Positions 48,241 through 59,811 of a stretch of 64,000 nucleotides of DNA are shown piece by piece (the stretch's first letter is position 1; the number at the start of each line of letters is the position of its first letter). Location: contig CM067344.1 of NCBI GenBank assembly GCA_034190875.2, forward strand, positions 13,870,301 through 13,934,300, given 5' to 3'. Origin of the DNA: Urechis unicinctus. Taxonomy: Eukaryota > Annelida > Polychaeta > Xenopneusta > Urechidae. Under the pieces are notes generated by a model. The model had not been told where the DNA came from. It saw nothing but the letters and a program-made list of their open reading frames with translations, and did not search any database. The position numbers and the translations under genes are program-made.

Positions 48241-48484
48241 CGTCGTCGGCAATTGTTTTAGTCATGGAAACTCACCGTTCGGCGGCACCACCGTATGTGT
48301 GTCACGGCTAGAGGCCCCAAATGACAAGAGTCGGATATCTAGAAGTATCTTAGATATTAGGTTATATGCGACTTGATTCCTGTTATTCTTCAGAGTATGG
48401 CCAATGCCTGATGGCTGAGTTCGTGCTGGTTTGCCCAAGACGCAAGCACCACCTCTTATGCGTGCAAATGCGGTGAGACCAGCA
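48241..48484. other. Unrecognised sequence between P-like element and SDR fragment
   Basis: No frame or repeat match recognised. It may be the right end of the P-like element or another insertion; it joins abruptly to SDR coding sequence at 48485. Confidence 0.4.
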
Positions 48485-48882
48485 CCATTTGGGGCAGTAT
48501 CATGTGGGTCATCATGACAACGGAATGGCAATTAATGTTCACAATGTTCTTCAACATCTCGGAATCCAATTCTCACAGGAATCCAGGGAATTCATAGCAA
48601 ATTCCAACATTATTCACCAAAATACCTATTTCCAAACCTGTGATAACCTTCTTGATTTGGTCATAAATTTCGGGACCATCGGCGAAGTTGACAGCAATAC
48701 ACTTGGTCTTCACTTTGGATTGACTTTCAATTTCATCAGCAACATTCTTTAGTTTCTCGGCGCTCCTGCTGATCAGCACAATGTTGATTCCAAGCTTAGC
48801 AATTTGTTCGGCATAAACCTTGCCAATGCCATCCATAGCTCCCGTCACCACGGCCCATTGGCCCATCTTCGTCAGATTGGCT
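48485..48882 (-). pseudogene. HSD17B12-like SDR, copy 9 (internal fragment)
   Basis: Covers roughly residues 56-188: from [14 protein letters not shown] through NNVGICYEFPGFL to LPQMESR-like sequence. Both ends are lost: the N-terminal side ends exactly at the G-tract 48883-48907, the C-terminal side at 48485. Variants include [13 protein letters not shown]. The catalytic Ser, Tyr and Lys are absent. Confidence 0.85.
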
Positions 48883-48907
48883 GGGGGGTGGGGTGGGGGG
48901 GGGGGGG
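48883..48907. repeat. G-tract at SDR truncation point (first)
   Basis: Run of G with two T interruptions, directly abutting SDR codons (ttggct|ggggg). Confidence 0.9.
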
Positions 48908-49098
48908 TTCTCTCCCCCAAAAAATGGTAGGGATTAACCTCCATTGAGCCAATTATGATTATACTTGTACATGATCGTTATTGTGGACCACCATCTTGTG
49001 ATCATATTTCAACATACTTTTGATAAGTGCTAATGTCTTGCATCACCAAACATAACAACCTTTTCGATATCGTGTATTGCTTTGTTACTGTATGTTAG

Positions 49099-50310
49099 CC
49101 TGTATAACCTGCAAGGCCCGGCCCTTTGCATCTCTGTGGCGTTAATTGCGAGATCGCAAATGAAATCCTCTTCGGGAAACTTGTAACAAAGTATAAGATG
49201 ATGATCATATTTAAAAGATTATTTGAAAAGAAAACAATTCAAGATGCTAGTATACTTACATTTTGTCAATATATTGCCAGGATAAGCCCATCAATCTATC
49301 TAAACAACTACTCTCTGTTTAGAATTGAATGGTTCTTTTGTAATTGGATGCCTGTGTAAAGCATTTAATTTGAAAAAAAATACTTATATTGTTGTGATTA
49401 GAGCCAGCAATTTCATGCATTTGACATGCAATATGCAATGCATACGTGCTTTGTGTTAGAGTCATACCTGTTGAGGGCCCACTGCAATCAGCTATTCACA
49501 TAAATAACATTTCGCCAGGCTACGTTAAGTATACCTTTGCCTCCTCAAACCACAGGCACCCAAACGTGAGTTTTATATCACACCATACCCTATCATTCAT
49601 CCAGTTTAAAGCAGAAATGAATTCTTGAATCATTTGATGAGGCCATCATAATCATACTAGTTCTCTTATTCAGTTTATGTTCCACTGTGACTCTTCTTAA
49701 AAAAAAAACACATTCAATATGCTTCCTTGAGCCTTCGAGGTACGGGTATTCACTGCAAATATTGAGCAATCAGGGGTTGGATTCAGGTGAAGATTTTTCA
49801 TATTGGTAAACGTAAGTTCCGGTAATTTTCTTCCATACCGTCCACATAATATGGTATTGTGCAAAAGAAAAAAAGAACTCTTGACAGCTTCTACTTGACG
49901 TTTCGATGATGTCGCATTAGTATATTACAGGTTTATTTAACCTAGTAAAGCAGCATGATACAAACAATCAAAGAAACAAAGAAAAACTAAATACTCTCAA
50001 TATAGATACTAGAAGGCAAAAGATAAGAAAATTGTTTCAATCTACATGTTGTTGTGAAACGATACAGGCCTTATTTAAATCATGATCAACAGCAAACGAT
50101 GTAGTCTGGATTCAAAAAACACACACCACTGTATTGAAGTAAATGTGAATGAGTATAGGTGTTTCAGAATGTTCCTGTTGGATGAGAAGTGCTGTGGGGC
50201 TTGACTTATCCGAACACTGACAGCAGACCCAGGGGGGATTTGGTCACAACTTGGTGGAAAACTCGTTAAAGGACCGATCATCTGCCCTGAGTTCAAACTG
50301 TCAAATATTC
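49099..50310 (+). pseudogene. PIGQ 3' remnant (exons 6, 7 and 9)
   Basis: Exon 6 part 49099-49180 (gttaattgcgag, TAA retained); exon 7 part 49449-49566, less deleted than elsewhere and still showing acgttaagtatacc for acgtacctccgcc; exon 9 part 50168-50310. An extra stretch at about 49790-49950 is not in most other copies. Confidence 0.8.
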
Positions 50311-50596
50311 TGCATTTATTCCTAAATAAAAATATTATGCTCCATGGTTGGAAAACGCTCAATGAACATAACTTACAGTCATATCACGTTTTGTTTTCAT
50401 TCGGAACAGCGATTCCTGATTAAACAAACTTTTAAATCAAAGACTTGAAATAGGGTGAATCCTTACAACACATTGGCGTACAATAGTAATGATATAATAT
50501 ACAACATAAAACCTACACGTGTTCAACCATTGACATCATTTGGTGTCCGACAACCACTATAAAAACAATAATCAATGTTTCAACTAACAAATGATA

Positions 50597-51417
50597 TTAA
50601 TGAGCCTTTGCACCAATTTTCTTTTCGCGCAATATATTTTCGCGATGAGCAAGAAAACACAGCATTCTAAGTTTTCGAATAACACACGAGGGAAGAAGAG
50701 ATTCACACAAGCCTTTCCAGCAGAGCATGAACAGCACAGCCAAAGGTACGACTCTGGACACCGACGGTTGACATTGCAGACTTGACGTATGTTGTTGCTG
50801 TTGGAACAAAGGTGCTGGGGGGCATATTAGTCATTTTGGTTGACACGTAGAAGGGGAGCACGGATTGAACTAAGATCCCTTTATTTTTGTACTCCACTTC
50901 CAAACCGCGGCTGAAAAAGTCCACAAAGGCCTTAGAGGCAGAGTAGACTGTGAGGAGAGCACATGGGTCGATTGCAGCACAGGAGGCGTTGTTGATGATG
51001 ACCCCACGTCGTCGACTCTCCATTTGGGGCAGTATCATGTGGGTCATCATGACAACGGAATGGCAATTAATGTTCACAATGTTCTTCAACATCTCGGAAT
51101 CCAATTCACACAGGAATCCAGGGAATTCATAGCAAATTCCAACATTATTCACCAAAATACCTATTTCCAAACCTGAGATAACCTTCTTGATTTGGTCATA
51201 AATTTCGGGACCATCGGCGAAGTTTGACAGCAATACACTTGGTCTTCACTTTGGATTGACTTTCAATTTCATCAGCAACATTCTTTAGTTCTTGGCGCTC
51301 CTGCTGATCAGCACAATGTTGATTCCAAGCTTAGCAATTTGTTCGGCATAAACCTTGCCAATGCCATCCATAGCTCCCGTCACCACGGCCCATTGGCCCA
51401 TCTTCGTCAGATTGGCT
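50597..51417 (-). pseudogene. HSD17B12-like SDR, copy 10 (truncated and frameshifted)
   Basis: Lacks about the first 55 codons, ending at the G-tract 51418-51444. Frameshifts: near 51288 (agttcttggcg), near 51223 (extra T, gaagtttgac) and near 50710 (acacaagcctttcc for acacaagtagacc). Between them, NNVG, NNASCAAIDP and VYSASK remain in frame. Confidence 0.85.
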
Positions 51418-51444
51418 GGGGGGGGGTGGGGTGGGGGGGGGGGG
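51418..51444. repeat. G-tract at SDR truncation point (second)
   Basis: Same junction as at 48883, slightly different length; shows that the truncated SDR plus G-tract was duplicated as a unit. Confidence 0.9.
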
Positions 51445-51635
51445 TTCTCTCCCCCAAAAAATGGTAGGGATTAACCTCCATTGAGCCAATTATGATTATA
51501 CTTGTACATGATCGTTATTGTGGACCACCATCTTGTGATCATATTTCAACATACTTTTGATAAGTGCTAATGTCTTGCATCACCAAACATAACAACCTTT
51601 TCGATATCGTGTATTGCTTTGTTACTGTATGTTAG

Positions 51636-52845
51636 CCTGTATAACCTGCAAGGCCCGGCCCTTTGCATCTCTGTGGCGTTAATTGCGAGATCGCAAATGA
51701 AATCCTCTTCGGGAAACTTGTAACAAAGTATAAGATGATGATCATATTTAAAAGATTATTTGAAAAGAAAACAATTCAAGATGCTAGTATACTTACATTT
51801 TGTCAATATATTGCCAGGATAAGCCCATCAATCTATCTAAACAACTACTCTCTGTTTAGAATTGAATGGTTCTTTTGTAATTGGATGCCTGTGTAAAGCA
51901 TTTAATTTGAAAAAAAATACTTATATTGTTGTGATTAGAGCCAGCAATTTCATGCATTTGACATGCAATATGCAATGCATACGTGCTTTGTGTTAGAGTC
52001 ATACCTGTTGAGGGCCCACTGCAATCAGCTATTCACATAAATAACATTTCGCCAGGCTACGTTAAGTATACCTTTGCCTCCTCAAACCACAGGCACCCAA
52101 ACGTGAGTTTTATATCACACCATACCCTATCATTCATCCAGTTTAAAGCAGAAATGAATTCTTGAATCATTTGATGAGGCCATCATAATCATACTAGTTC
52201 TCTTATTCAGTTTATGTTCCACTGTGACTCTTCTTAAAAAACACATTCAATATGCTTCCTTGAGCCTTCGAGGTACGGGTATTCACTGCAAATATTGAGC
52301 AATCAGGGGTTGGATTCAGGTGAAGATTTTTCATATTGGTAAACGTAAGTTCCGGTAATTTTCTTCCATACCGTCCACATAATATGGTATTGTGCAAAAG
52401 AAAAAAAGAACTCTTGACAGCTTCTACTTGACGTTTCGATGATGTCGCATTAGTATATTACAGGTTTATTTAACCTAGTAAAGCAGCATGATACAAACAA
52501 TCAAAGAAACAAAGAAAAACTAAATACTCTCAATATAGATACTAGAAGGCAAAAGATAAGAAAATTGTTTCAATCTACATGTTGTTGTGAAACGATACAG
52601 GCCTTATTTAAATCATGATCAACAGCAAACGATGTAGTCTGGATTCAAAAAACACACACCACTGTATTGAAGTAAATGTGAATGAGTATAGGTGTTTCAG
52701 AATGTTCCTGTTGGATGAGAAGTGCTGTGGGGCTTGACTTATCCGAACACTGACAGCAGACCCAGGGGGATTTGGTCACAACTTGGTGGAAAACTCGTTA
52801 AAGGACCGATCATCTGCCCCTGAGTTCAAACTGTCAAATATTCTG
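51636..52845 (+). pseudogene. PIGQ 3' remnant (exons 6, 7 and 9)
   Basis: Duplicate of 49099-50310: exon 6 part 51636-51717, exon 7 part 51986-52103, exon 9 part 52701-52845. Confidence 0.8.
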
Positions 52846-53128
52846 CATTTATTCCTAAATAAAATATTATGCTCCATGGTTGGAAAACGCTCAATGAACA
52901 TAACTTACAGTCATATCACGTTTTGTTTTCATTCGGAACAGCGATTCCTGATTAAACAAACTTTTAAATCAAAGACTTGAAATAGGGTGAATCCTTACAA
53001 CACATTGGCGTACAATAGTAATGATATAATATACAACATAAAACCTACACGTGTTCAACCATTGACATCATTTGGTGTCCGACAACCACTATAAAAACAA
53101 TAATCAATGTTTCAACTAACAAATGATA

Positions 53129-54106
53129 TTAATGAGCCTTTGCACCAATTTTCTTTTCGCGCAATATATTTTCGCGATGAGCAAGAAAACACAGCATTCT
53201 AAGTTTTCGAATAACACACGAGGGAAGAAGAGATTCACACAAGTAGACCAGCAGAGCATGAACAGCACAGCCAAAGGTACGACTCTGGACACCGACGGTT
53301 GACATTGCAGACTTGACGTATGTTGTTGCTGTTGGAACAAAGGTGCTGGGGGGCATATTAGTCATTTTGGTTGACACGTAGAAGGGGAGCACGGATTGAA
53401 CTAAGATCCCTTTATTTTTGTACTCCACTTCCAAACCGCGGCTGAAAAAGTCCACAAAGGCCTTAGAGGCAGAGTAGACTGTGAGGAGAGCACATGGGTC
53501 GATTGCAGCACAGGAGGCGTTGTTGATGATGACCCCACGTCGTCGACTCTCCATTTGGGGCAGTATCATGTGGGTCATCATGACAACGGAATGGCAATTA
53601 ATGTTCACAATGTTCTTCAATATCTCGGAATCCAATTCACACAGGAATTCAGGGAATTCATAGCAAATTCCAACATTATTCACCAAAATACCTATTTCCA
53701 AACCTGAGATATCCTTCTTGATTTTGTCATAAATTTCGGGACCATCGGCGAAGTTGACAGCAATACACTTGGTCTTCACTTTGGATTGGCTTTCAATTTC
53801 ATCAGCAACATTCTTTAGTTTCTTGGTGCTCCTACTGATCAGCACAATGTTGATTCCAAGCTTAGCAATTTGTTCGGCATAAGCCTTGCCGATGCCATCC
53901 GTAGCTCCCGTCACCACGGCCCATTGACCCATCTTCGTCAGATTGGCCGACAAACCCATGGGTCCTGCCAGGAAAAACGTCTTTACGCCGTCCCATACCG
54001 AGCATGCAAGCTTAATACCAATGTAAAGTGCACAAAACAGACCGAATGTTGCGAAGCAATCGGTCCTTTCCCCAAGTTGGTCATTGATCACAGAAAGTAC
54101 TCCCAT
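53129..54106 (-). CDS. HSD17B12-like SDR, copy 11 (intact)
   Basis: 325 aa from MGVLSVINDQ; in-frame upstream sequence to 54199 is flank. It keeps TGATDGIG, NNVG, catalytic Ser in NNASCAAIDPCALL, and VYSASK. It differs from the left-hand copies by STKKLKN for SAEKLKN, YKNKGILVQSVLP, TFVPTATTYV, and CESLLPSCVIRKLRMLCFLA with tail REKKIGAKAH. The N-terminal part (KLACSVWDGVKTFFLAG) is identical to copy 12, the C-terminal half to copy 10. It is the only intact gene in the 2.5-kb duplicated pair. Confidence 0.88.
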   Translation of the reverse strand: MGVLSVINDQLGERTDCFATFGLFCALYIGIKLACSVWDGVKTFFLAGPMGLSANLTKMGQWAVVTGATDGIGKAYAEQIAKLGINIVLISRSTKKLKNVADEIESQSKVKTKCIAVNFADGPEIYDKIKKDISGLEIGILVNNVGICYEFPEFLCELDSEILKNIVNINCHSVVMMTHMILPQMESRRRGVIINNASCAAIDPCALLTVYSASKAFVDFFSRGLEVEYKNKGILVQSVLPFYVSTKMTNMPPSTFVPTATTYVKSAMSTVGVQSRTFGCAVHALLVYLCESLLPSCVIRKLRMLCFLAHRENILREKKIGAKAH

Positions 54107-54734
54107 CTTTCCTTCTCGTGCCAGTAATCGAAAGAATGGTGGGCAAAGGTAAGCGAGGTGGTATTTGAATGACCAAGTCTCTGGGAAAGTCAGTGACAAA
54201 TCCCCAGGAAGCTGTAATATACATCAACTCACTTGATGACCTCAATATCGACCGATCTACGCGGCGAGGTATGGTAGGCGAGGTATACTTTAAGTGGAGG
54301 GATCATGTGACCGCAGCGGACTCGCCGCGCGCAGTGAGTATCGACTTGCCTGTGACCGATGACAATGGTCATAACGTGATATTGAACAATCGTGGACACA
54401 AATGAAATCATGATGATATATGATCTCTATCTAGCAACTCACCCTTCTATGCTTAGCTTTATAGAGCGATGTCTTATGTTAAAAAGGGTGAAGTACGAGC
54501 CAAAAGACAGTAGCATGCAACTAGTCTGACTAACAAAAGTATGTCAAGGCAGTTGCGAAGTAATTAGTCAAATGAAAGAACATCAAATTCATGATTATAT
54601 TTGTACATGTTCCTTATTGTGGACCACCATCTTGTGATTATATTTCAACATACTTTTTATCAGTGTATATGTCTTGTGTAACCAAACATAACAACCTTTT
54701 CGATCTCGTGTATTGCATTGTTACTGTGTGTTAG

Positions 54735-54810
54735 CCTGTATAACCTGCAAGGCCTGACCCCTTTGCATCTCTGTGGCGTTAATTTCAAGGTCGCAAATCA
54801 AATCCTCTGC
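54735..54810 (+). pseudogene. PIGQ exon 6 fragment
   Basis: Exon 6 start with the shared TAA; breaks at aatcctctgc and jumps to tccagcaactcacccttg. A second exon 6 copy follows at 56305 in the same unit. Confidence 0.7.
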
Positions 54811-54879
54811 TCCAGCAACTCACCCTTGTAGGCTTTAGCTGTAAAGAGCGCTGTTTAATGTTGAAAAGGGAGATTTGCA

Positions 54880-55971
54880 TAGATCGTTGGTATGTAATGT
54901 GTTCGATTTACATCTTAAAACAACTATTGAGTTTCTTATCCTACTTCCTGCCAACACCTCCCCGTCTCCCAACGCACTCTCCCCATGTACGCATATGCTT
55001 GTAATTGTTATATCTGAACAAGTAGAAAGAGAAGTCAGGGTGATTAGTGTCTGAATTTATAGCGCAAAGTCATTTATTTCATGTAGGTGTATCAGTGTGT
55101 CACTTGCAGGGTTATTCAGTATGTCAATAGTTCCATTTATTTACTTGTTATAGATGGGTTTTGTCAATATGGTTTGGTCTAGATACAGGCCGGATTTATA
55201 TCTAAGTTGAGCCCCACCACTCCGGGAACTGGATTAACTGGTTATCACTTGTTGTAATATGTTGGTGGTAGTGAATACTATATATATTCAATGATTGTTC
55301 GGTTTTGGTCGAACCAGGTAAATTAATTGATAATCACCTGCATCAGCCAATGGTCTGCACCGGCTTATCTGTAGGGTCACTGACTTATTATCTTCAGAAT
55401 CCTGAATTATATTTCAAAGAAAGGCATACATTACGCAGAAACCCACAAGACTTAAATGATCCCAGGTACAGTGCACAACAAAATAAACTATTAATTACAA
55501 TTTACACAGCGTAGATGAGTTTCGACCAACAAATATAATAATCTGAATCAGACCAATTTCCTTTTTTGTGTGGTATCGTGATAAAGGGTACAAACCGATG
55601 ATATTAGCACAGACGTAGGGATCCCCGAAATTCCCTCAATTGTTTCTCCATTTCAACAACTTTAAAAGACTTTTCCGATCCTATTAGGCCCTTAAGATAG
55701 TTGGCTAACAACAACACATTAAAAAATTATAATTTATAATGTTAGCATAATGTGTCATTCAAGACGAACGACTGCTATTTTATTTTTATAATTAATGTGC
55801 ACCTTAAACTAGTTGATATGCCTACACATAGCTACAAGGTGTGCGTCGTGCTCGTTCAGCCCCTGCGAGAGCCGACAATGAAGCTGACATATTTAATCAC
55901 TGATCTGTCCGCATTACATGCTGATGGATTACTTCATGACCCGAATACGTTCAGATGCTGTTAGTAACTAT
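54880..55971. other. Unrecognised 1.1-kb stretch (copy 1)
   Basis: Found only in the last two units (again at 59812-60920). It contains a 69-codon + frame at 55305-55514, without recognisable domains and shifted by a 2-base change in the other copy, so it is probably not coding. It sits between two PIGQ exon 6 fragments, together with the minisatellite, suggesting an inserted element of unknown type. Confidence 0.4.
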
Positions 55972-56259
55972 CTTTTTTTGATCCCTTACTATCTACGTGA
56001 TAATTTCCAAACTTGGACCCTTTAATATCTAGTTGCTTACTGTATGGCTCGAATCCCTCAACATCTAGTCGCTTACTGGTTCAACTCAGATACCTGAATA
56101 TCTAGTCCCTTGCTGCATGGATCGGATCCATTAACAGCTGAGATGATACCTACTTGGCTCGGATCCCTTATCAACTAGATGATAACTGCCTTGCTAGGAT
56201 CCCTTAACAACAAGATGATAACTACCTGGCTCGGATCCCTTAACAGCCAGGTGATATCT
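55972..56259. repeat. Degenerate minisatellite, ~36-bp unit
   Basis: About seven diverged units with core ctcggatcccttaacagc and gatgataact. Related to the clean array at 63712 and duplicated at 60922-61208. Confidence 0.75.
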
Positions 56260-56304
56260 AACAACCTTTTCGATATCGTGTATTGAATTGTTACTGTACG
56301 TTAG

Positions 56305-57800
56305 CCTGTATAACCTGCAAGGCCTGGTCCCTTTGCATTTCTGTGGCGTTAATTTTGAGGTCGCAAATCAAATCCTCTGCGGGAAACTTGTAACAAAGTA
56401 TAAGTTGATGATCATATTTAAAAGATTAAAGACCAGAAAACAAAACAAGATGCTAGTGTAGCGTGCGAGTGGTATGGTTCAAATAGCGAAATGGGATCGT
56501 TATCAGACTTTCCGTTAGCTTAACTAGTTCTGATTCAGCCACAACTATTAGCGATAATACGAGACAGTCTGTGCCGTTTTTGAGGTCCCGCTTTCCAGGA
56601 CATCCAGGCAAAACCCCGACTGACTCGAATACCCGCAATATTGTTCCACTTAATGGAGCTCACCAATGAAACTTCAAGAAGGCTTTCGTGACAGAACTAC
56701 AAGTCTTTATTTCAACTACGAAAATGCAATCTGCTCGCTGCGAAGATGCCACAGCTTATATAAACAAGGTCACGTGACCACGCGGTTATCATGTGAAATG
56801 TTAAACATCATAATAAATGCATAGACATTAAAATACTATACAAGTTATACATTATATACAAGCACAAGAAACATCAATATACACAGGAAACATCAATATA
56901 CCCACACAGGAAACATCAATACAAAAGTACATTAAGACACAAGTGCAACCAATGAACCAAATATCTCACCCATCATTTACTGCGCGACTCAGACCCCCTA
57001 CCTAGAGCGGGAAGCAGTTAGGCGCGAAAACCTGCATCTGGCACGCTAGTATACTTACATTTTGTCAATATATTGTCAGTATAAGCCATCAATTTATACA
57101 AACAACTAATGTCTGCTTAGAATTCAATGGTTCTTTTGTAATTGCATGCCTGTTTTAAGGATTTAATTTTAAAAAAAAGTCATATGGAATTGTGGTTATA
57201 GTCAGCAATTCCATGCATTTGACATGCAATATGCAATGCATGCCAGCTTTGCGTTAGAGTCTTTCAGGATGAGGACCCACTGCAATCAGCTATTCACATA
57301 AACAGCATTTCTCCAGCCTACACAAACCACAGGCACTCACAGGCGAGTGTTTTAAAACACAATACCCTGTCATTCTTCCCGTTGATAGCATAATACGGGT
57401 ATTCACTCCAAATATTGAGCAATCATGGGTTGGTAGGGGCAGTATGATACAAACAATCAAACAAACAAAGACGAACTAAATAACCTCAATTTAGATAGTA
57501 GAAGGCAAAAGATGAGGACATTTTTTCAATCTTGATGTCGTTGTGAAAAAATACAGGCCTTATTTAAATCATGATCTACTGCAAATGATACAGTCTGGAT
57601 TCAAATACACACACCGCTGTATTGAAGTAAATGAGAATGAGTATAGGTGTTTCAGAATGTTCTTGTTGGACGAGAAGTGCTGTGGGGCTTGACTTATCCG
57701 ACCACTGACAGCAGGCTCAGGGGGATTTGGCCACAACTTGATGGAAAACTCGTAAAAGGACAGATCATCTGCCCCTGAGTTCAAACTGTCAAATATCTGT
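56305..57800 (+). pseudogene. PIGQ 3' remnant (exons 6, 7, 9) interrupted by a solo LTR
   Basis: Exon 6 part 56305-56384 with TAA, exon 7 part 57247-57342, exon 9 part 57655-57800. In exon 9 the usual ggatga reads ggacga, unlike other copies. The solo LTR sits in the intron 6 remnant. Confidence 0.8.
56457..57044 (-). mobile_element. Solo LTR, ~588 bp
   Basis: Flanked by GCTAG at 56452-56456 and 57045-57049, inserted into gatgctag|tatacttac, which is uninterrupted in other units. On the - strand it has a TATA box (TTATATAAGC near 56760), a polyadenylation signal (AATAAAGAC near 56700), and ends CGCTACA. Short repeats of caggaaacatcaatat lie at 56865-56935. There is no internal coding region. 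Confidence 0.78.
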
Positions 57801-58087
57801 ATTATTTATTCCTAAATAAAATATTATCATGCTCCATGGTGGAAACCGCTCAATGAACATAACTTACAGTCATATCACGTTTTGTTTTCATTCGGAAAAT
57901 CGATTCCTGATTAAACGATCTTTTAAATCAAAGACTTGAAATAGGGTGAATCTTTACAACACAATGGCGTATAATAGGAATGATATATTATACAACAAAA
58001 CACCTACACGTGTTCAACCATTGCCATCATTTGGTGTCCGACAACCACTATAAAAACAATAATCAATGTTTCAACTAACAAATGATA

Positions 58088-59047
58088 TTAATGAGCCTTG
58101 GCAACAATATTCTTTTCACGACGAGCAAGAAAACCTGGCATTCTTTGTTTGTGAATAACCCACGGGGGAAGAGAACCATGCAAGTAGCCTTTCAAGCCAT
58201 GAACAGCACAGCCAAAGGTACGACTCTGGACACCGATGGTTGACATTGCAGACTTGACGTATGTTGCTGCTGTTGGAACAAAGATGCTGGGGGGCATATT
58301 ACTCATTTTGGTTGACACGTAGAAGGGGAGCAGAGATTGAACTATGATCCCTTTGCTTCTGTACTCCACTTCCAAACCGCGGCTGAAAAAGTCCACAAAG
58401 GCCTTAGAGGCAGAGTAGACTGTGAGGAGAGCACATGGGACGATTGCAACACCGGATGCGTTGTTGATGATGACGCCACGTCGTCGACTCTCCATTTGGG
58501 GCAGTATCATGTGGGTCATCATGACAACGGAATGGCAATTCACGTTTACAATGTTCTTCAACATCTCGGAATCCACTTCACACAGGAATCCAGGGAATTC
58601 ATAGGAAAAACCAACATTATTCACCAAAATACCTATTTCCAAACCTGAGATATCCTTCTTGATTTTGTCAAAAATTTCGGGACCATCGGTAAAGTCAACA
58701 GCAATGCACTTGGTCTTCACTTTGGATTGGCTTTCAATTTCATCAGCAACATTCTTTAGTTTCTCGGCGCTCCTGCTGATCAGCACAATGTTGATTCCAA
58801 GATTAGCAATTTGTTCGGCATAAGCCTTGCCGATGCCATCCGTAGCTCCCGTCACCACGGCCCATTGACCCATCTTCGTCAGATTGGCCGACAAACCCAT
58901 GGGTCCTGCCAGGAAAAACGTCTTTACGCCGTCCCATACCGAGCATGCAAGCTTAATACCAATGTAAAGTGCACAAAACAGACCGAATGTTGCGAAGCAA
59001 TCGGTCCTTTCCCCAAGTTGGTCATTGATCACAGAAAGTACTCCCAT
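58088..59047 (-). CDS. HSD17B12-like SDR, copy 12 (intact, short tail)
   Basis: 319 aa from MGVLSVINDQ, six residues shorter than copy 11 because the tail is ARREKNIVAKAH. The motifs TGATDGIG, NNVG, Ser in NNASGVAIVPCALL, and VYSASK are present. Its middle part (VDFTDGPEIFDKIKK, NNVGFSYEFPGF) and C-terminus (SNMPPSIFVPTAATYV, HGSLPPWVIHKQRMPGFLA) are distinct from copy 11, although the first ~80 residues and the 5' flank are the same. Anchor and start are as in other copies. Confidence 0.88.
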   Translation of the reverse strand: MGVLSVINDQLGERTDCFATFGLFCALYIGIKLACSVWDGVKTFFLAGPMGLSANLTKMGQWAVVTGATDGIGKAYAEQIANLGINIVLISRSAEKLKNVADEIESQSKVKTKCIAVDFTDGPEIFDKIKKDISGLEIGILVNNVGFSYEFPGFLCEVDSEMLKNIVNVNCHSVVMMTHMILPQMESRRRGVIINNASGVAIVPCALLTVYSASKAFVDFFSRGLEVEYRSKGIIVQSLLPFYVSTKMSNMPPSIFVPTAATYVKSAMSTIGVQSRTFGCAVHGLKGYLHGSLPPWVIHKQRMPGFLARREKNIVAKAH

Positions 59048-59674
59048 CTTTCCTTCTCGTGCCAGTAATCGAAAGAATGGTGGGCAAAGGTAAGCGAGGT
59101 GGTATTTGAATGACCAAGTCTCTGGGAAAGTCAGTGACAAATCCCCTGGAAACTATCATATAAATCAACTCACTTGATGACCTCAATATCGACCGATCTA
59201 CGTGGCGAGGTATGGTAGGCGATGTATACTTTAAGTGGAGGGATCATGTGACCACAGCGGACTCGCCGCGCGCAGTGAGTATCTACTTGCCTGTGACCGA
59301 TGACAATGGTCATAACGTGATATTGAAAAATCGTGGACACAAATGAAATCATGATGATATATGATCTCTCCAGCAACTCACCCTTGTATACTTTAGCGTT
59401 ATAGAGCGATGTCTTATGATGAAAAGGGAGAAGTACCAGCCAAAAGACAGAAGCATGCAACTAGTCTGACTACCAAAAGAATGTCAAGGCAGTTGCGAAG
59501 TAATTAGTCAAATGAAAGAACATCAAATTCATGATTATATTTGTACATGTTCGTTATTGTGGACCACCATCTTGTGATTATATTTCAACATACTTTTTAT
59601 AAGTGTAAATGTCTTGTGTAACCAAACATAACAACCTCTTCGATCTCGTGTATTGCATTGTTACTGTATGTTAG

Positions 59675-59750
59675 CCTGTATTACCTGCAAGGCCTGACCC
59701 CTTTGCATCTCTGTGGCGTTAATTTCAAGGTCGCAAATCAAATCCTCTGC
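59675..59750 (+). pseudogene. PIGQ exon 6 fragment
   Basis: Duplicate of 54735-54810. Confidence 0.7.
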
Positions 59751-59811
59751 TCCAGCAACTCACCCTTGTAGGCTTTAGCTGTTAAGAGCGCTGTTTAATG
59801 TTGAAAAGGGA

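Larger units (their letters stand above)
48883..53944. repeat. Tandem duplication of ~2.53 kb (two copies)
   Basis: About 48883-51417 and 51418-53944; offsets 2537 bp (49126/51663) and 2532 bp (50597/53129). Both start with a G-tract followed by ttctctcccccaaaaaatgg. Each has PIGQ exon 6-7-9 remnants and an SDR gene (copies 10 and 11). Confidence 0.88.
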
